DNA of 64,000 bases, taken from Hyaloscypha bicolor E (taxonomy: Eukaryota > Ascomycota > Leotiomycetes > Helotiales > Hyaloscyphaceae). Every line of letters begins with the position of its first letter. The stretch's first letter is position 1. The notes below the pieces were generated by a model. That model saw only the letters and a program-made list of their open reading frames with translations. It was not told where the DNA came from and made no database searches. Where the stretch lies: positions 620,001 through 684,000 of the forward strand of contig NW_020194631.1 of the NCBI RefSeq assembly GCF_002865645.1, read 5' to 3'. The position numbers and the translations under genes are program-made. Below are positions 9,806-21,640 of this stretch, piece by piece.

Positions 9806-12157
9806 TCACAACAAAATGCTCCCCCCATCATCCTCCTCAAACTCATCACCCATATTCTCAATACTCTCCCGACTCACACTCGGTGCCAAAACCTGCAATT
9901 CCCGCATACTCTGCTCCACACCCCTCAAGTCCAATTCCTTCCTCACAGCATCAACCTTTTTCCCACTCTCCACCTGCCGCAACCCTCTTCCCATCGCACC
10001 AACTGTTTCCAAAGCACCCTCATCAACCCGTCGACTAAGCTGACTAAACCCAGTCGCAACCCCACTCAAAACACTCATCAGCACCTCGTTATCCCTCTCT
10101 ATCTTTCCCAACCTAATATCCAACTCTTTCTCCCTTTCCCGGGTATTCCTTTTCACGCGCCGATCTCGCCGACGAGATTCGAGCACCGAGCCTGTAGGAC
10201 TCAATAGCCTCGCTTCCTTTGAGCCAGAGTGAGCGATTCTGCGGCGAGGGGACCGGACATGAGTAATTCCGCTGTCTGAAGAAGAGCTTAGGGACGGAGG
10301 AGGCGTGTGTTCTGCACTTCTTATTGTTGATGATGCGGATGTTTTGCCTGGAGTTCGTGGAGCAGCCAGATCAGAAGACAAAACTACGCCGGTATAAGGA
10401 GCTAGATTGGCCACCAGCATGATCGGCGAAATAGTGCTGACTACTCTCCTCCGAGCAAGGTCTTGTGATTGAACAATGTTTCGCTTAGGATTCTTTGTTG
10501 GCGATGCAATGATCTTCGGACTCGTGACTTGCCTGTTATTTGGTGACACAGCTTCAGAAAGTGGAGCAAGGCTCCCGCGGAGGTTCTCGATGTCTCGTTG
10601 TTTCCGGGCTTTTACTCTTTCTTGTCTGCTTTGTCTCGTGACGGTCAATGTTTCGTCCCCTCTAGCTCTTGCGGGCCTTGCTTCGGCTTCTTTAACTGGA
10701 GCCATTGCCGTTCGTGTTTGCAAAGCAGGAGCTGTTTTGGGCCGTAAGAGATCATGGGGTGGTGGTTGACCTGGGGGTTTCTTTGGAGTGGTGGGAGAGA
10801 GCCCCTCGGGTGTTATACTGCGGACTATTTGAGGTGGTCCTTTATCTGAAGCGCTGTAGCGGTGCACGATCTCCGTTTTCGCAGTACTGAAGACCGTTGG
10901 CGATGACGGGAAGGACATTGTCTGCGATGTTGCTTCCGAGGTTCTCGACTGAACTGGATGGAGGGGATTTTCGTCCTGCTGCACTTCGTTGGCAAGTCTG
11001 GAGGCCTGGATGAGCTCCGCTTGGATAGTTTGCGGGATTTTCGACATGCTCGATCTGCGGGGTGGGAGGTCGACTTTGAGGGGTGAGGTGAGGGTAGTGC
11101 TTGGTGCTGTCGACACACTGCTTGGTCCTCGTGAATGTCCTCCCCACGTACCGAGAGATATTGTGCTATATAACGTACCGCCCGAATGTCGAAGATCACT
11201 TTGGTTGTCTTGACGGACGGGAGACACTGCGGTGTAGCTCTTTGGTGACCGTCTTGAGCTGGCAGGTGGCGATTCCTCTACTGGAATTCTCTGTGAAGTT
11301 TCCAATCCAGTGTAATAATCTCTTGTGGTATGGGTGGTATCCACATGCGGCTCCGGCGATCTTCCTCTGGTTTCTAGGGGAATATTGCCAGGTTCGACGT
11401 CGCTCTTCCTGCTTTTTGCTACCGACGAAAGGTACGAAGAACCAGACTCTCGAACTTCTGCAACCGGCTTCAGAATCGTAACTGCTGGCCTGTCCGGCCT
11501 GGAGTTTATTGACGGGTTTCGCTGAGGCAGTTCTTGAACAAGAGGAGCTGGTTTTTTTGTCGGCTCGATGTGGTCATGCTCAATGGGAATCGAGATAGCA
11601 ATATGCCGAGCACCGCTTAGAGTCTTTGCAGCAACAGCACTGTCCGGAAGTTGCAGAAGTCGAGGGACTTTTTGATTGTTGAATTTGTTCTTCTTGAAAA
11701 GTTTGAATGCCGACTTCTTGAGAGAATTCGAACGCTTCTCGTCGTCGGACAGTCTGGAGACCCAATTCGTTGTTGGAGGATCTCTAGTCATAAGAAAGTC
11801 CGAGAGCGCCTTCATGCTTTGTCGATTGGCGTCCAAAGCCGCCTCATCCTGGGGAGCCTGCTGCATGCTCCCTCTAGAAAGCCGCATCGAAGGCCGATTA
11901 GTATTCGACGTCTTCGTCGAATTCCACCGGTTCAAAGACGCCTCCGCCGCTGCCACACTCGCGGGAACTGGGCTGGTCTGCGGTCGACCGTGACCGATAG
12001 GGACGGACGGCATGTGGGAATACCTCGCTCTTTTGACAACTGCGGTGGGGGGCGGGCTCGAGATAATCGTCACCTCTCGATTGGCGTGAACAGATGGCGA
12101 GGAGAGCGACCTGAGGTTCACGGCGGCCGGAGTCTCTGATTTCAAGGAAGATTGCAT
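9806..12157 (-). CDS. Large disordered protein of unknown function with a C-terminal coiled coil
   Basis: A 783-residue protein in a single open exon. I do not recognise it. Most of it is Ser/Thr/Pro-rich and low in hydrophobics, with basic clusters (KKSAFKLFKKNKF near residue 170; ESRRRDRRVKRNTR near 640) that could be nuclear localisation signals. The last ~130 residues have heptad-like hydrophobics (KELDIRLGKIERDNEVLMSV and following) predicting a coiled coil, and the protein ends in the acidic EEDDGGSILL. The coiled coil suggests it forms homo- or hetero-oligomers. It may have an additional small 5' exon, since the stretch above the ATG contains AG dinucleotides that could be acceptors, but nothing decides this. 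Confidence 0.8.
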   Translation of the reverse strand: MQSSLKSETPAAVNLRSLSSPSVHANREVTIISSPPPTAVVKRARYSHMPSVPIGHGRPQTSPVPASVAAAEASLNRWNSTKTSNTNRPSMRLSRGSMQQAPQDEAALDANRQSMKALSDFLMTRDPPTTNWVSRLSDDEKRSNSLKKSAFKLFKKNKFNNQKVPRLLQLPDSAVAAKTLSGARHIAISIPIEHDHIEPTKKPAPLVQELPQRNPSINSRPDRPAVTILKPVAEVRESGSSYLSSVAKSRKSDVEPGNIPLETRGRSPEPHVDTTHTTRDYYTGLETSQRIPVEESPPASSRRSPKSYTAVSPVRQDNQSDLRHSGGTLYSTISLGTWGGHSRGPSSVSTAPSTTLTSPLKVDLPPRRSSMSKIPQTIQAELIQASRLANEVQQDENPLHPVQSRTSEATSQTMSFPSSPTVFSTAKTEIVHRYSASDKGPPQIVRSITPEGLSPTTPKKPPGQPPPHDLLRPKTAPALQTRTAMAPVKEAEARPARARGDETLTVTRQSRQERVKARKQRDIENLRGSLAPLSEAVSPNNRQVTSPKIIASPTKNPKRNIVQSQDLARRRVVSTISPIMLVANLAPYTGVVLSSDLAAPRTPGKTSASSTIRSAEHTPPPSLSSSSDSGITHVRSPRRRIAHSGSKEARLLSPTGSVLESRRRDRRVKRNTREREKELDIRLGKIERDNEVLMSVLSGVATGFSQLSRRVDEGALETVGAMGRGLRQVESGKKVDAVRKELDLRGVEQSMRELQVLAPSVSRESIENMGDEFEEDDGGSILL

Positions 12158-13848
12158 CGCGCCTGGAGAACAAACTGTTTAGCCATCTGCAGCTCGCCAT
12201 TTATTAAATGAAGGCAGTCACACAAACAGGTCTGGGCCGACGTACCAGCATATCATGATCTCCCAGTGAGAGATTCGATGAGCGCCAACCACGCTGAGGA
12301 GCGGCTGCTTCGTGTTACGGGTTTCGCCCCGCGCCGAGCAAGATGGAACGTGGCAAACGCTCCCGTTGTATTATAACAATTGCTTCATGGGATACAAGAT
12401 CCTGCATGCAACAGCTGGAGATGCCTGGCTGTGGTGTAAGGGAGTTATTCCATCGAGAAGTACGCAGTGCGACAATGTACACAATTTGAAGTAAGGACTC
12501 GATGCAATACGAAGCCTCGAGATAAGGGATGCGGGCCGGAGAACGACGTCAACGTCGCCCGTTTCCAGAACGGGTTCAGATAAATGAAATTATGAGGCGT
12601 GTGACAGGGCTGGGCAGGCTGGTAAAACACCAATTCGTATGAACATTGAGACTACAGCTCACAGAATTGCAATAAGAAACGTTGAGACGAAAACGAACGA
12701 GCAATCGGCGAGAAAAGAAGAAGAAAACTTGACGCAGCTGACTTTCCGCCGCACTGCTGCATCCTCTCAACTTCCTGAAGCGCGTCCAAGTTTGCTCGGG
12801 GTCGATCCTAAAAGGGGACCTCTGGCTTGCAGGTGAAGCACTGGCCTCATTCTGCCCCGCCTACGCTGTAGCTCGACACACTGAACGGCATGATACGTCG
12901 AATTATCCCGGCCTGCAGGACCGATCGACGCCCCGGCAGGACTTGGGAGCACTCAGGGACCTCTTCTCAATCCTTTTTAACGGAGGAAATTTGCCTCGTG
13001 CAACAGTTCCAGACACAATATATATAATAGCTCGCAAACATCTGAAAGACAGAATCACGAAGGCGCCTTGTGCCGCACCGCAGTACAATAATCTCTCAGG
13101 TTCCGTCGCCAAAACCGTATGGTGTCGTCGGGGACTTTCTTCGAGGTACGAAGGTAGGATCAGCGCACTACTCAGGGTTCCGTGCAGATCGCAGCACTAG
13201 TCTCGGCTTGGGATGAAGAAGCAAAAAATCCAATGATTGACCACCCTTGCGAGCCTAGAAAAAGCCTCCTGCGTTGACCAACTGCAAAAGAAATCCAGAA
13301 TCAGCTATTGGACTGCCCCGAGGAGCACGATGATGCCAAGGAAGCCCTACCGTGAACAGCACGCTCTGCCGACCCGTTGCATAAGGCAGTAGAAAATGAT
13401 GTTCTTCGGATGGGGGGTCCGTGTCAGATCTCCAGGCCCCAGACAAACTCTAATCTAACCGGGATCTGATCTGACGAACTGGGCATGTCCGTAGTTTCTC
13501 CCAATTCCCCCCTAATAACGAAGTATCAAAAGCAAACAAGATCTACGTCCCGGTTCAGGGTCATCTGTCAGGATATGTATCCGGATTCCGGTGGCAGGGA
13601 AGGGCAGAGAGGGCATGCAAGCACGTTTCTGTCACCATTATCATTCAATGCTGCGTGTCAGCTCCCGTCGCTGTCCTGATCCGGATCTAATGCTAAGATG
13701 CAAACCTATGCTGTTCGCGCCTGAAAATGCTCATGCCCATGCCCAAGATCTAGAAATGCTAAATTCCATGCACCCGGAATGCTTCCTTCCGTTCGTCCCA
13801 TTGTCTTATCACAATCCCCAAACTCCATCCATAGCCCATGTCAATCCA
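12158..13848. other. Intergenic, no gene supported
   Basis: A 1.7-kb gap between the 5' end of the disordered-protein gene and the 3' end of sen1. Open frames are short and without recognisable features. No tRNA-like cloverleaf was found by eye. Confidence 0.45.
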
Positions 13849-16800
13849 TCATCTTCTTTTCTTCTGAATAAATGGATCGGCTGGCTGCTTCTTTCGCGGT
13901 GGCAAGACTCCAGGCTGCCGAGGTCGAGCTCCAGGAGGCGTTGGTCTTGTTGCTTTCGCTGCCTGATGTGCCTGGAGCTGTGCTTCAAGGTCGTTTATAG
14001 GAGGCGTAGGCTACGAATGTGGGTTAGCTTTCATTGTCCCAAATGATTTTGGTACGACTCACCTTCTCCTTCTTTACCGGAACTTCTTCGTCTCTCAAGG
14101 ACTCAAGTGGCCGCTTTCCTTGCAGATTCAGTCCCAATGAAGAACCTGGATTCGGTGTTGACTTTCGGCTCTCCTGTTTGACTGAAGAATCGCGACTGCT
14201 TACACCAATAGATGTTCTCCGCGATTCTTGCTTGACTGATAGATCTCGAGGACGATTACCATACGAGATCGTCTCATTTGATGAGCTGTTGCCACTGATG
14301 GAAGACTTACGTGAACCAGGCATACTTGGAGCATCGATCATTTCGACGTCAGGATCGTTCTGCTTATGTCCAGGCATGGTCGCCGTGCTGGATGATGCAA
14401 TTGATTCCAAGGATGTCGAGGGTCGTTGGTAACCATTGACTCCTGGCTGTGGCAGCTGATCTCGAGATGTGGGCTTCGACAAGAGGGCCATCACATCGCC
14501 GCCGGTGTATCTATTGCGTTCTTGCGAATCTTGGATGAGCCGGTTCCAGAACTCGCCCTGTTGCAAAGCGTTTGAGTCTCCCAGAACCCACAGCGAGGAC
14601 TTGGCTCGAGTGAGACCGACGTTCATACGTCGAATATCACCAAGGAAACCGATACCTCCCGTTGCCTTTGCTCTGACACAAGAGAAGATGATGATTTCCC
14701 GCTCTCGTCCTTGGAAGGCATCCGTTGTATTGAATTCAATCTCGTCGAAAATTTTCTCCCCGAATTTTCTTTCAAATCGAGATTTCAATTCATTCAACTG
14801 GGCTTTGTAGGTTGTGATGATGCCAATCTTTCCCGTGAAGTCGATATTTCTGTAATCTTGCTTCAGTCTCTGATAGAGAGCAATGGCGGCGTTAAGTTCT
14901 GGAACGTTGATAAATGAATGCCCATGTGCTTGCTTAGTCTGAATTCCCTTCACATCAAAGAAACGATAAGGTCCAAGGATCGAGCTGGCGTGCCATGGTT
15001 GTTTCCTTAAGTTCGCCATGCCATCTCCATCAACCAGCCTACCGTGATAGAATTGCTGACTCGGGAAGTAGCTGATCTCGGGGTGCATGCGGTATTGGGT
15101 ATCGAGAAGATGAACGTCTTTCGGATGATTCTTCTGCATTCGGACGAACAAACTTTGCTCGTAGCCAAAGCTTTGGGCCGATCTCGAAAGGACGGTTGGC
15201 GGCAATTGTTCCGGATCTCCGACAAGAATACACTTAGAGCATCCATACTTGAGTGGGATCAAAGCGCTCAGTTCGATACATTGAGCTGCCTCGTCGATGA
15301 TGACAGTCTCAAATTCGACGTTCAGATTCCTGAACATATCGTGACCACTACCGCTCAATGTGGCACATAACACATGAGCACCGTCAATAATCTCTTGTTG
15401 AAATCGGCGGCGATTGATCTCGTTCTGGCGTGAAACTGTATTTCCGCTTTCCTTGTCTTCATCAATTTTTGCACCAATACGAGCTTGGGCACGCTTCAAT
15501 TCATCGAATTCTCGTTGTAGCTTGGTTTCCAAGCCCTTGTCCTTGCCACGAGCCACGTCCATTTGAGGTCTGAGCACATTCAGTCGTTCTTTAATCTGTG
15601 CAGCGTCCTTGTGGAGTTTGTCCCGATCATTGATGAGCTTGTTGTTTTCGCCGTTGTTGCCTTCAAGCTTCATTCTGACCAACTCATCCAGCATAACGTC
15701 CTTCACGCTGGCATTGATGGCCTCACTTCGACCAATGCGAATGACGTTGATTTTTTGACGGGGTCCATTTAGCGGCTGAATGCCGTCTTTGAGACGAAGA
15801 ACGAGTTCATCGACAGCCGCGTTACTCGGTGCACAAATGAGGAGCTTCTTCTTAGGCGGCGGTGGTGCAACAGGCTTGCCCTGGACTGGAGGTCTTGCTT
15901 TCGCTTGCTCTGCTTGCTGTTGTTGCAAGCTTTGCGTGAGAAGAGCGCCAACCATCGCAACAATGGTCTTAGTTTTACCAGATCCAGGGGGGCTGCAGCA
16001 GGTGTTAGCATCATTTCCGTGGGCTGCATTGGCATTAACTTACCCTTGAATCAATGTAAAGCCATCATTGTCATGGGCAGACAGAACAGCTTGAGCTTGT
16101 CCTCTATTTAACTTGTACTTGGAAGACATCTGAGAAGTTTTTTCATCCGAGTACTTCTGGAGTGGAGAAGGTTTAGCTTCCAAAACTTCAGTGCAAAGAT
16201 CATAGTATTCCAAACTGCTCAACGCCGCGAATTCTCGTTGCGTGGTCGTCATGTCTGCAATCTTCACTGCAAACACCTTACCATTTGGCACAAAGCAATC
16301 GTTCAAGAGCTTCTGGGGTGCGTCTCTGCTAATTCGGAACGAGATCTCGAGAACATCCTTCTTCTTGGTCGTCCGAAACACGCGAGCAAGACAATGCAGT
16401 TCATTTTGGTTGGCCAATGGATCTGAGCTCTTCGACAAGAGAACGATATCTCGTTCGGACATCTTCAAGTCCCGGTTTGCAGATATTGGCATAGTCGAGC
16501 TTATTTCCATGAACTTGTCTACGGAGAGTCGGTTCAGGACCTTGATCTCGACGGGTTTGAAGTTATTCTCGTCTTTTGCTGTAACCAGAGAGCGCCAAAT
16601 TTCGGATATGAGCAAAGGCCCAAAAGTCCTCTTATACTTGTCGAGGTCTAGATATTTGTTGTCGATTTTTGTGCACACATTGTTGCTGGGAGGGTCGTCG
16701 CCAGGGTGAAATATATCCCAGCTAAGAATTTCCAGGAACAAGTTGTCCATGTTAGGCTCGACTCGAGCGCGTAGATCTTTAGCAGATCGTTGTACTTTGG

Positions 16801-19800
16801 TCTTCTTGACGGGGCCTTGTTGCTGCTGAAGTAGAGCACGCCTTTTGCTCTCCTCATACTCGGAGACCCTTTGCGATGTCTGCTTTCTCTTGATAAGGGT
16901 GCTGGTGCTATCCTCATCATCATCAGAGTCTTCATCTGATGAGCCCACCATGATTTCACTTCGAACTGGTGCATGATCCTTTCCAATCAGGCCAGAGATG
17001 TCTTTAAGGCCAGAACCTTCACCCCTAACTCCAGCTGGTGCACGAAGAGCTTTCGCATGGGCGATTGCTTCGGCCTTTAACCGATTCTTCTCTTCTTCTG
17101 CTTTCCGGCGGTTCTCCCTGAAAGCGGTTTGGGATTGTTCGGACATAGCTTTCTGAGCCTTGATCTTCTCTAGAAGAAATTGCTGCTTCTCAGTAGTGGT
17201 TGTCTGGTATTGGAAGACTGAGCTGCTCTTCGGAGGCAGCTTGGGCTCATGCTGCTTCCCATCCGCCGACTTCGACCATGCATCGAGTGAAGCTTGCTTC
17301 TTGGGGAAAGCAGATGGCCGAGGAATTTCAATAATCTCCACACCTTGATGTTCATCGAGTGCTCTCTGTAGCTCCGCCCTCTGTTGGCCCGTAAGGTTCG
17401 TCTTCTTGAAATTCTTTTCACCCTCGCGTTTACACGCATCCTTGATGAATTCCGCCGACTCGGAATCGACTTCTAGGTGGTATTCTCCAAGGCAACGAAG
17501 AAGCTTACCCAGGAGGCTAGTAATAACACTGACCAAATAACCATCTCGAAGTCTTAGAAGTCCAACCAAGCCAAAGACATTGGTGCACACCACTTTGAGA
17601 ATGTTCGTTAGGGAATCGTTGGTAGATGTTGATTTCGTAGCCCCTAGATTCTCTTGATCATCAAGACTAGAGACAGTCAGGGCCGAGGCGAAGACGCTGT
17701 ATTCGTTGAAGAGCGCTTCTGCATACTCCATGCCGTCCCGGCAAAAGTCTTGCATGTCGGATGTTGACTGGGTCACTCGTGTTGCCCAATCTTCTGTGCG
17801 TTTGAACACCGTGTCGAGCACCTTCCACTGGCCTGCCCACCAACCAAATACCATCTTTTTCTCATTCGCATCAAAGACCGATCGAGCACGAAGGACGCCA
17901 GTATTGCCACAAAGTGCCTTGAGAACTTGGCGACTGAGTTTAATCATAAAGGGGACGGGCCCAAATGACGATGCTTTACCAATTCGTATAGCTGCATATG
18001 TCAAGCCACTGAGCATCTGGGTCAAATTCGACTCTAGAAGGTCCTGAATGGCATCTTGCTTGCTGTCTTGACCTGTCATGGTTTTGATGAGCTCTATTGC
18101 CGCTTCATTCACACCTTGATCCGCAGAGATGAGGGCTGCAACCAGAGGGCGAGCAGTTATCGTATTAGCATACAATTCCTTCAGACTTTGAGGTTGAAAA
18201 TCGCTCAGACGCTCAAAGATCCTGGATATGCTGTCCATGAGCTTGTGGAAGTCCTTGTTGAAATCGGCGTGGTCCTTCTTCAACGCATCCTTCTTGCGCA
18301 CTGGATATAGTTCATCGAGCCCTACGAGGGAGAGCGTTGCTGGGAGAATACTCTTAGCGAGCTCGACATTGCCAGGACGGAATACGCCTAGAACGGATTG
18401 CCAGATGGCCTCTGAGTAGTTTCTCGAAACACGCTGAATATGGGCACCCTGCTGTTGCAGTGCAGAGTACTCAGTGCTAACAGCCTTGCAATCCAGAGTA
18501 AGCACTTGGTTGACCACAAGCATTGCTAAGCTTCTCAACTCGACACTTTCATCACCATCTGCTAACTCCGTAAATCCGCAAACCATGGTTCCATATCTGT
18601 TGACGAGTCCCATGATGTCATTTATAACAATCAGGGAGGTTGTTGGATTTATCTTGTATTCAGAGGATGTGAAAGTCTGCAATGTTACGTGCAGAGCAGC
18701 CATGCCAGCACGACAGCAAGCAAGTCTGACTTGGGCCGAGTACTTTTCAATTTGGAAGCGTTCGAGTAAATTGACAAGTAACGCACGGCAGGCATCGTGC
18801 TGGTGAATAGGATCAAGTGACTTGAGAAAGTCTGGTATCCAGTAATAAACAGGGGAGGCTTCGAAACTCGTATCCTTGAATGTCTCTGGGTCTAAGAGTA
18901 GCCGATCAAATCCGGGGCTCTGGAATATTAGCTCTGCTACAGTAGCGGCTGAAATTGTTCCCATGGCAGACCAAAAGTCCTTTGGAGCCTTTTTTACAAG
19001 TTGATGAAGCGCCTTTATAATGACTGGTAAAGTGGTGACAGAGTTGCATGCCAGATGTTGGAGTGCAAGGTGCCATATGTCGACTTGTACCTCCATACCA
19101 CGGAGAGTATGTCTAATCAAATTCTCGTCCATTTTCTCAAGAATCAGAAGAAACCCCGACCAGAATCGCTTTATCTCTTCTGTGTCGGCTGACTGTGCAA
19201 CTAGTATCATTGCCTCCGTCAGAGTATCGTGCACAACCCATTCAAAGGTGCTCGGTGTGAGCATGGTTGTCGTCTTTTGCCAAGCGGTAGTTGCAAATGT
19301 ATTACGAACAGGATTCGTGTTAAAAAGAAAGAGAGTCATTGCTGGCAGTATGTCACTGATTCTGAGCACTTTTCTGGTCTGGATGGCCTCAAAGACATAA
19401 TCGAAATGCTTGGAGAGCTTCTCATCATCCCGATGGTAATCTACGCAGCAGAGAGCTTCGAATAGAGCCAGGAGGGCTGGCAAATTTTTGGTTGCAATAG
19501 TCATCTGGTTTCGTTGAGAGTGGTCGGCACTGTTAAGAATCTTTTCTGCCTGCTCGAGGCCAGAATTGATACGATTAAAGTCGATATTGTCCAGTCGAGT
19601 GGAGAGCTGCTGGGCTATCTCTTCGTCGAATCGCCTGTTGAAATAAGCTATATGGCAGAAACTCTGTGTCAAAGATACTCACTCAGAAATTTCCTTCACA
19701 TAGTCTTTCCTGCCCTTATGCCAATTGTAACCACATTTGTCACAAGTTCTCATAAGGTGATTCAGTCGATTTACATAGCCCTCCAACATCCCTGCCGTGT

Positions 19801-20104
19801 CTTCAGGATCCAAGCCGAGTATGATTGAATACTTGTATGCAACCTTATGCCGTCGTTTCGTATCGTGAATCAATTCACGCTTTGTATCGGAACTCATGTC
19901 CTCTTCAGCATCATCGGGGTGGGTGTAATCAATCTGATCGTCATCACGGCGTTTAGGACAGAACCAGTGGGCCTCGGCGGGGAAGCTCTTGAGCTCTCTG
20001 TACATAGGAAACGTTAGTGAACAGACACAATGAGGGGCTGAAGGAGTGAGAACGAACCCGTCGAGGCCATGGAGCTCGTCCATAATCTCCGCTTCCTCCC
20101 TCAT
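13849..20104 (-). CDS. sen1: Sen1/senataxin-type RNA-DNA helicase
   Basis: Superfamily 1B (Upf1-like) helicase that terminates transcription of noncoding RNAs and resolves R-loops in the nucleus. Five exons (20058-20104, 19683-19997, 16044-19634, 14063-15992, 13849-14010) encode 2014 residues. Introns are 60, 48, 51 and 52 nt, all GT-AG. Residues 1 to ~1000 form the helical Sen1 N-terminal domain (AEAHWFCPKRRDDD, then HEAT-like repeats). The helicase core spans about 1250-1850: Walker A GPPGSGKT at 1318-1325, motif Ia APSNAAVDELVLRL, motif II IIDEAAQCIE, GDPEQLPPTV, QYRMHPEI, DAFQGREREIIIFS and GLTRAKSSLWVLGD. The basic C-terminus ends in KKQPADPFIQKKRR, encoded by the last exon; without that splice the frame would stop early. 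Intron 3 splits the first Gly codon of Walker A. Confidence 0.97.
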
Positions 20105-21640
20105 GGTGAAAGAGGACTGTGCGCTATGAGGATATCATCTGGTCATAAAAGTAAGAGGAATACAGCTAGCTATCCTGGGTTCTGAAGGTAGATTGCAATG
20201 TGTAGATAGAAAGTAGTGGCAGTGGTGATTTGATTTGGGGGGTGGAGAGGCGAAGGTTGCTAGATGTTCGAAAGAGGTGGTGGTTGAAGGACAGGAGGGT
20301 GCAAATGTGGCGAATTCTTTACGAAGTGCGTTGGTAAATCACGAGTTAACGAGTGAAGGTGAGCCACACAATGGAGTACTGGGATCGGTGAAGGCGAGAA
20401 AGGTTCAGCTTTGAGCTGAATTGTTGAAGCCGGAGTCTGGTGTGTAAATTATTGGGTTTCGGAAGACGCGCCGGATGCGGCACACGAAATCTTTTGGTGC
20501 AGGATTTAGCTCAGCCTTGCGACAAGGCTGGCAAGTGCATTTCGTCGGAAGGACAAGAGTAAATAAATGTACCAGCGACCTGAAGTTTTTTTCTAGACTG
20601 GAGAGGAAGTCCTGGAGTAGTAGCGCTGAAAATGCAATAAGTCATTTGTTTCTTGTAAGAGATTGGTTTTACATTGTATTCGTAGTCAAAACCGATACTA
20701 CCTCACGCTTAAGTTCATTTTAATCAGTTACTTTTAGGGCCAAATCGGCCATTATAGAGAAAAGTTACAGTCTAATGTTTATTAATTTGCACTATATAAC
20801 TTTGCCCAGTGCATGTGACGCAGAGTGCTAGGTGAGGGTTGTCAGCTTGTGAAAGTTCTGTTCTTTCTCATACCATCAAAAGCATCTTGGGTGTCGAAAG
20901 TGAAGATGTCCATGATAGATGAAGCAGATTTGGCCTTATCAAGCTGTTGAAGTGAATTTCCTGGCCTAAAAGAATTTGTTGCAGATCACACGCAATGTCC
21001 CAGAAATATTTGGTACAATGGATCTTGACTCGGAGATTCGTAACCACTCAAACAACAATCTCAATGTACTGTACTAGGCCTTTAAGAACATTGAAGCGAT
21101 GTACAACAGAACCAAAAGCCTCAATATTCACTCCATACTCAAAAGCAGTAACCTCAATGTTCTTTCCATACAATTATCGCCTGAGCCGGTAATAGTGTGG
21201 ATAGACGCTGCGACGTTCTGTTACCAAGGTTGTTGAAGCTATTAAATGGCAGAAGGGAGTACGGAGGAGAGAAGTCACATTCAATCTTTGTTCAATTACC
21301 TCCTTACAGCCGCCTCATATATACAGAAAGTCCATTCGTTCTCACCATCCACCGTTGTGCATTACAACGTCACCAGAAAGAGAGATCTAGGGGGTATTCC
21401 CCAACCAAGCACATGCTGTCTTTGAAAACCCAATGGCAGAAGCACGTCTCTTTCCAGCCAGAGACACCTGAACGCCTTCGCACGAGAATAAAATGCAGAA
21501 AAAACACCCAGTCGTAGATCGCTCATGCAGATCATCAATGCTCAGAATTTCCCCTTTTATTAACAAAAGAGACAGTAGTGTATAGTACAACCCCCGCTAA
21601 CCTGGATGCGTGTCTGGCGAAAATCATAGCTCGTAGCAGA
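20105..21640. other. AT-rich intergenic region, possibly with a decayed coding relic
   Basis: Separates the 5' end of sen1 from the 3' end of the flippase gene. About 20,480-21,240 is AT-rich. On the minus strand about 20,950-21,180 gives a stretch that reads almost open (for example KNIEVTAFEYGVNIEAFG) but is broken by stops; I cannot assign it to a family. The rest shows nothing recognisable. Confidence 0.4.
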
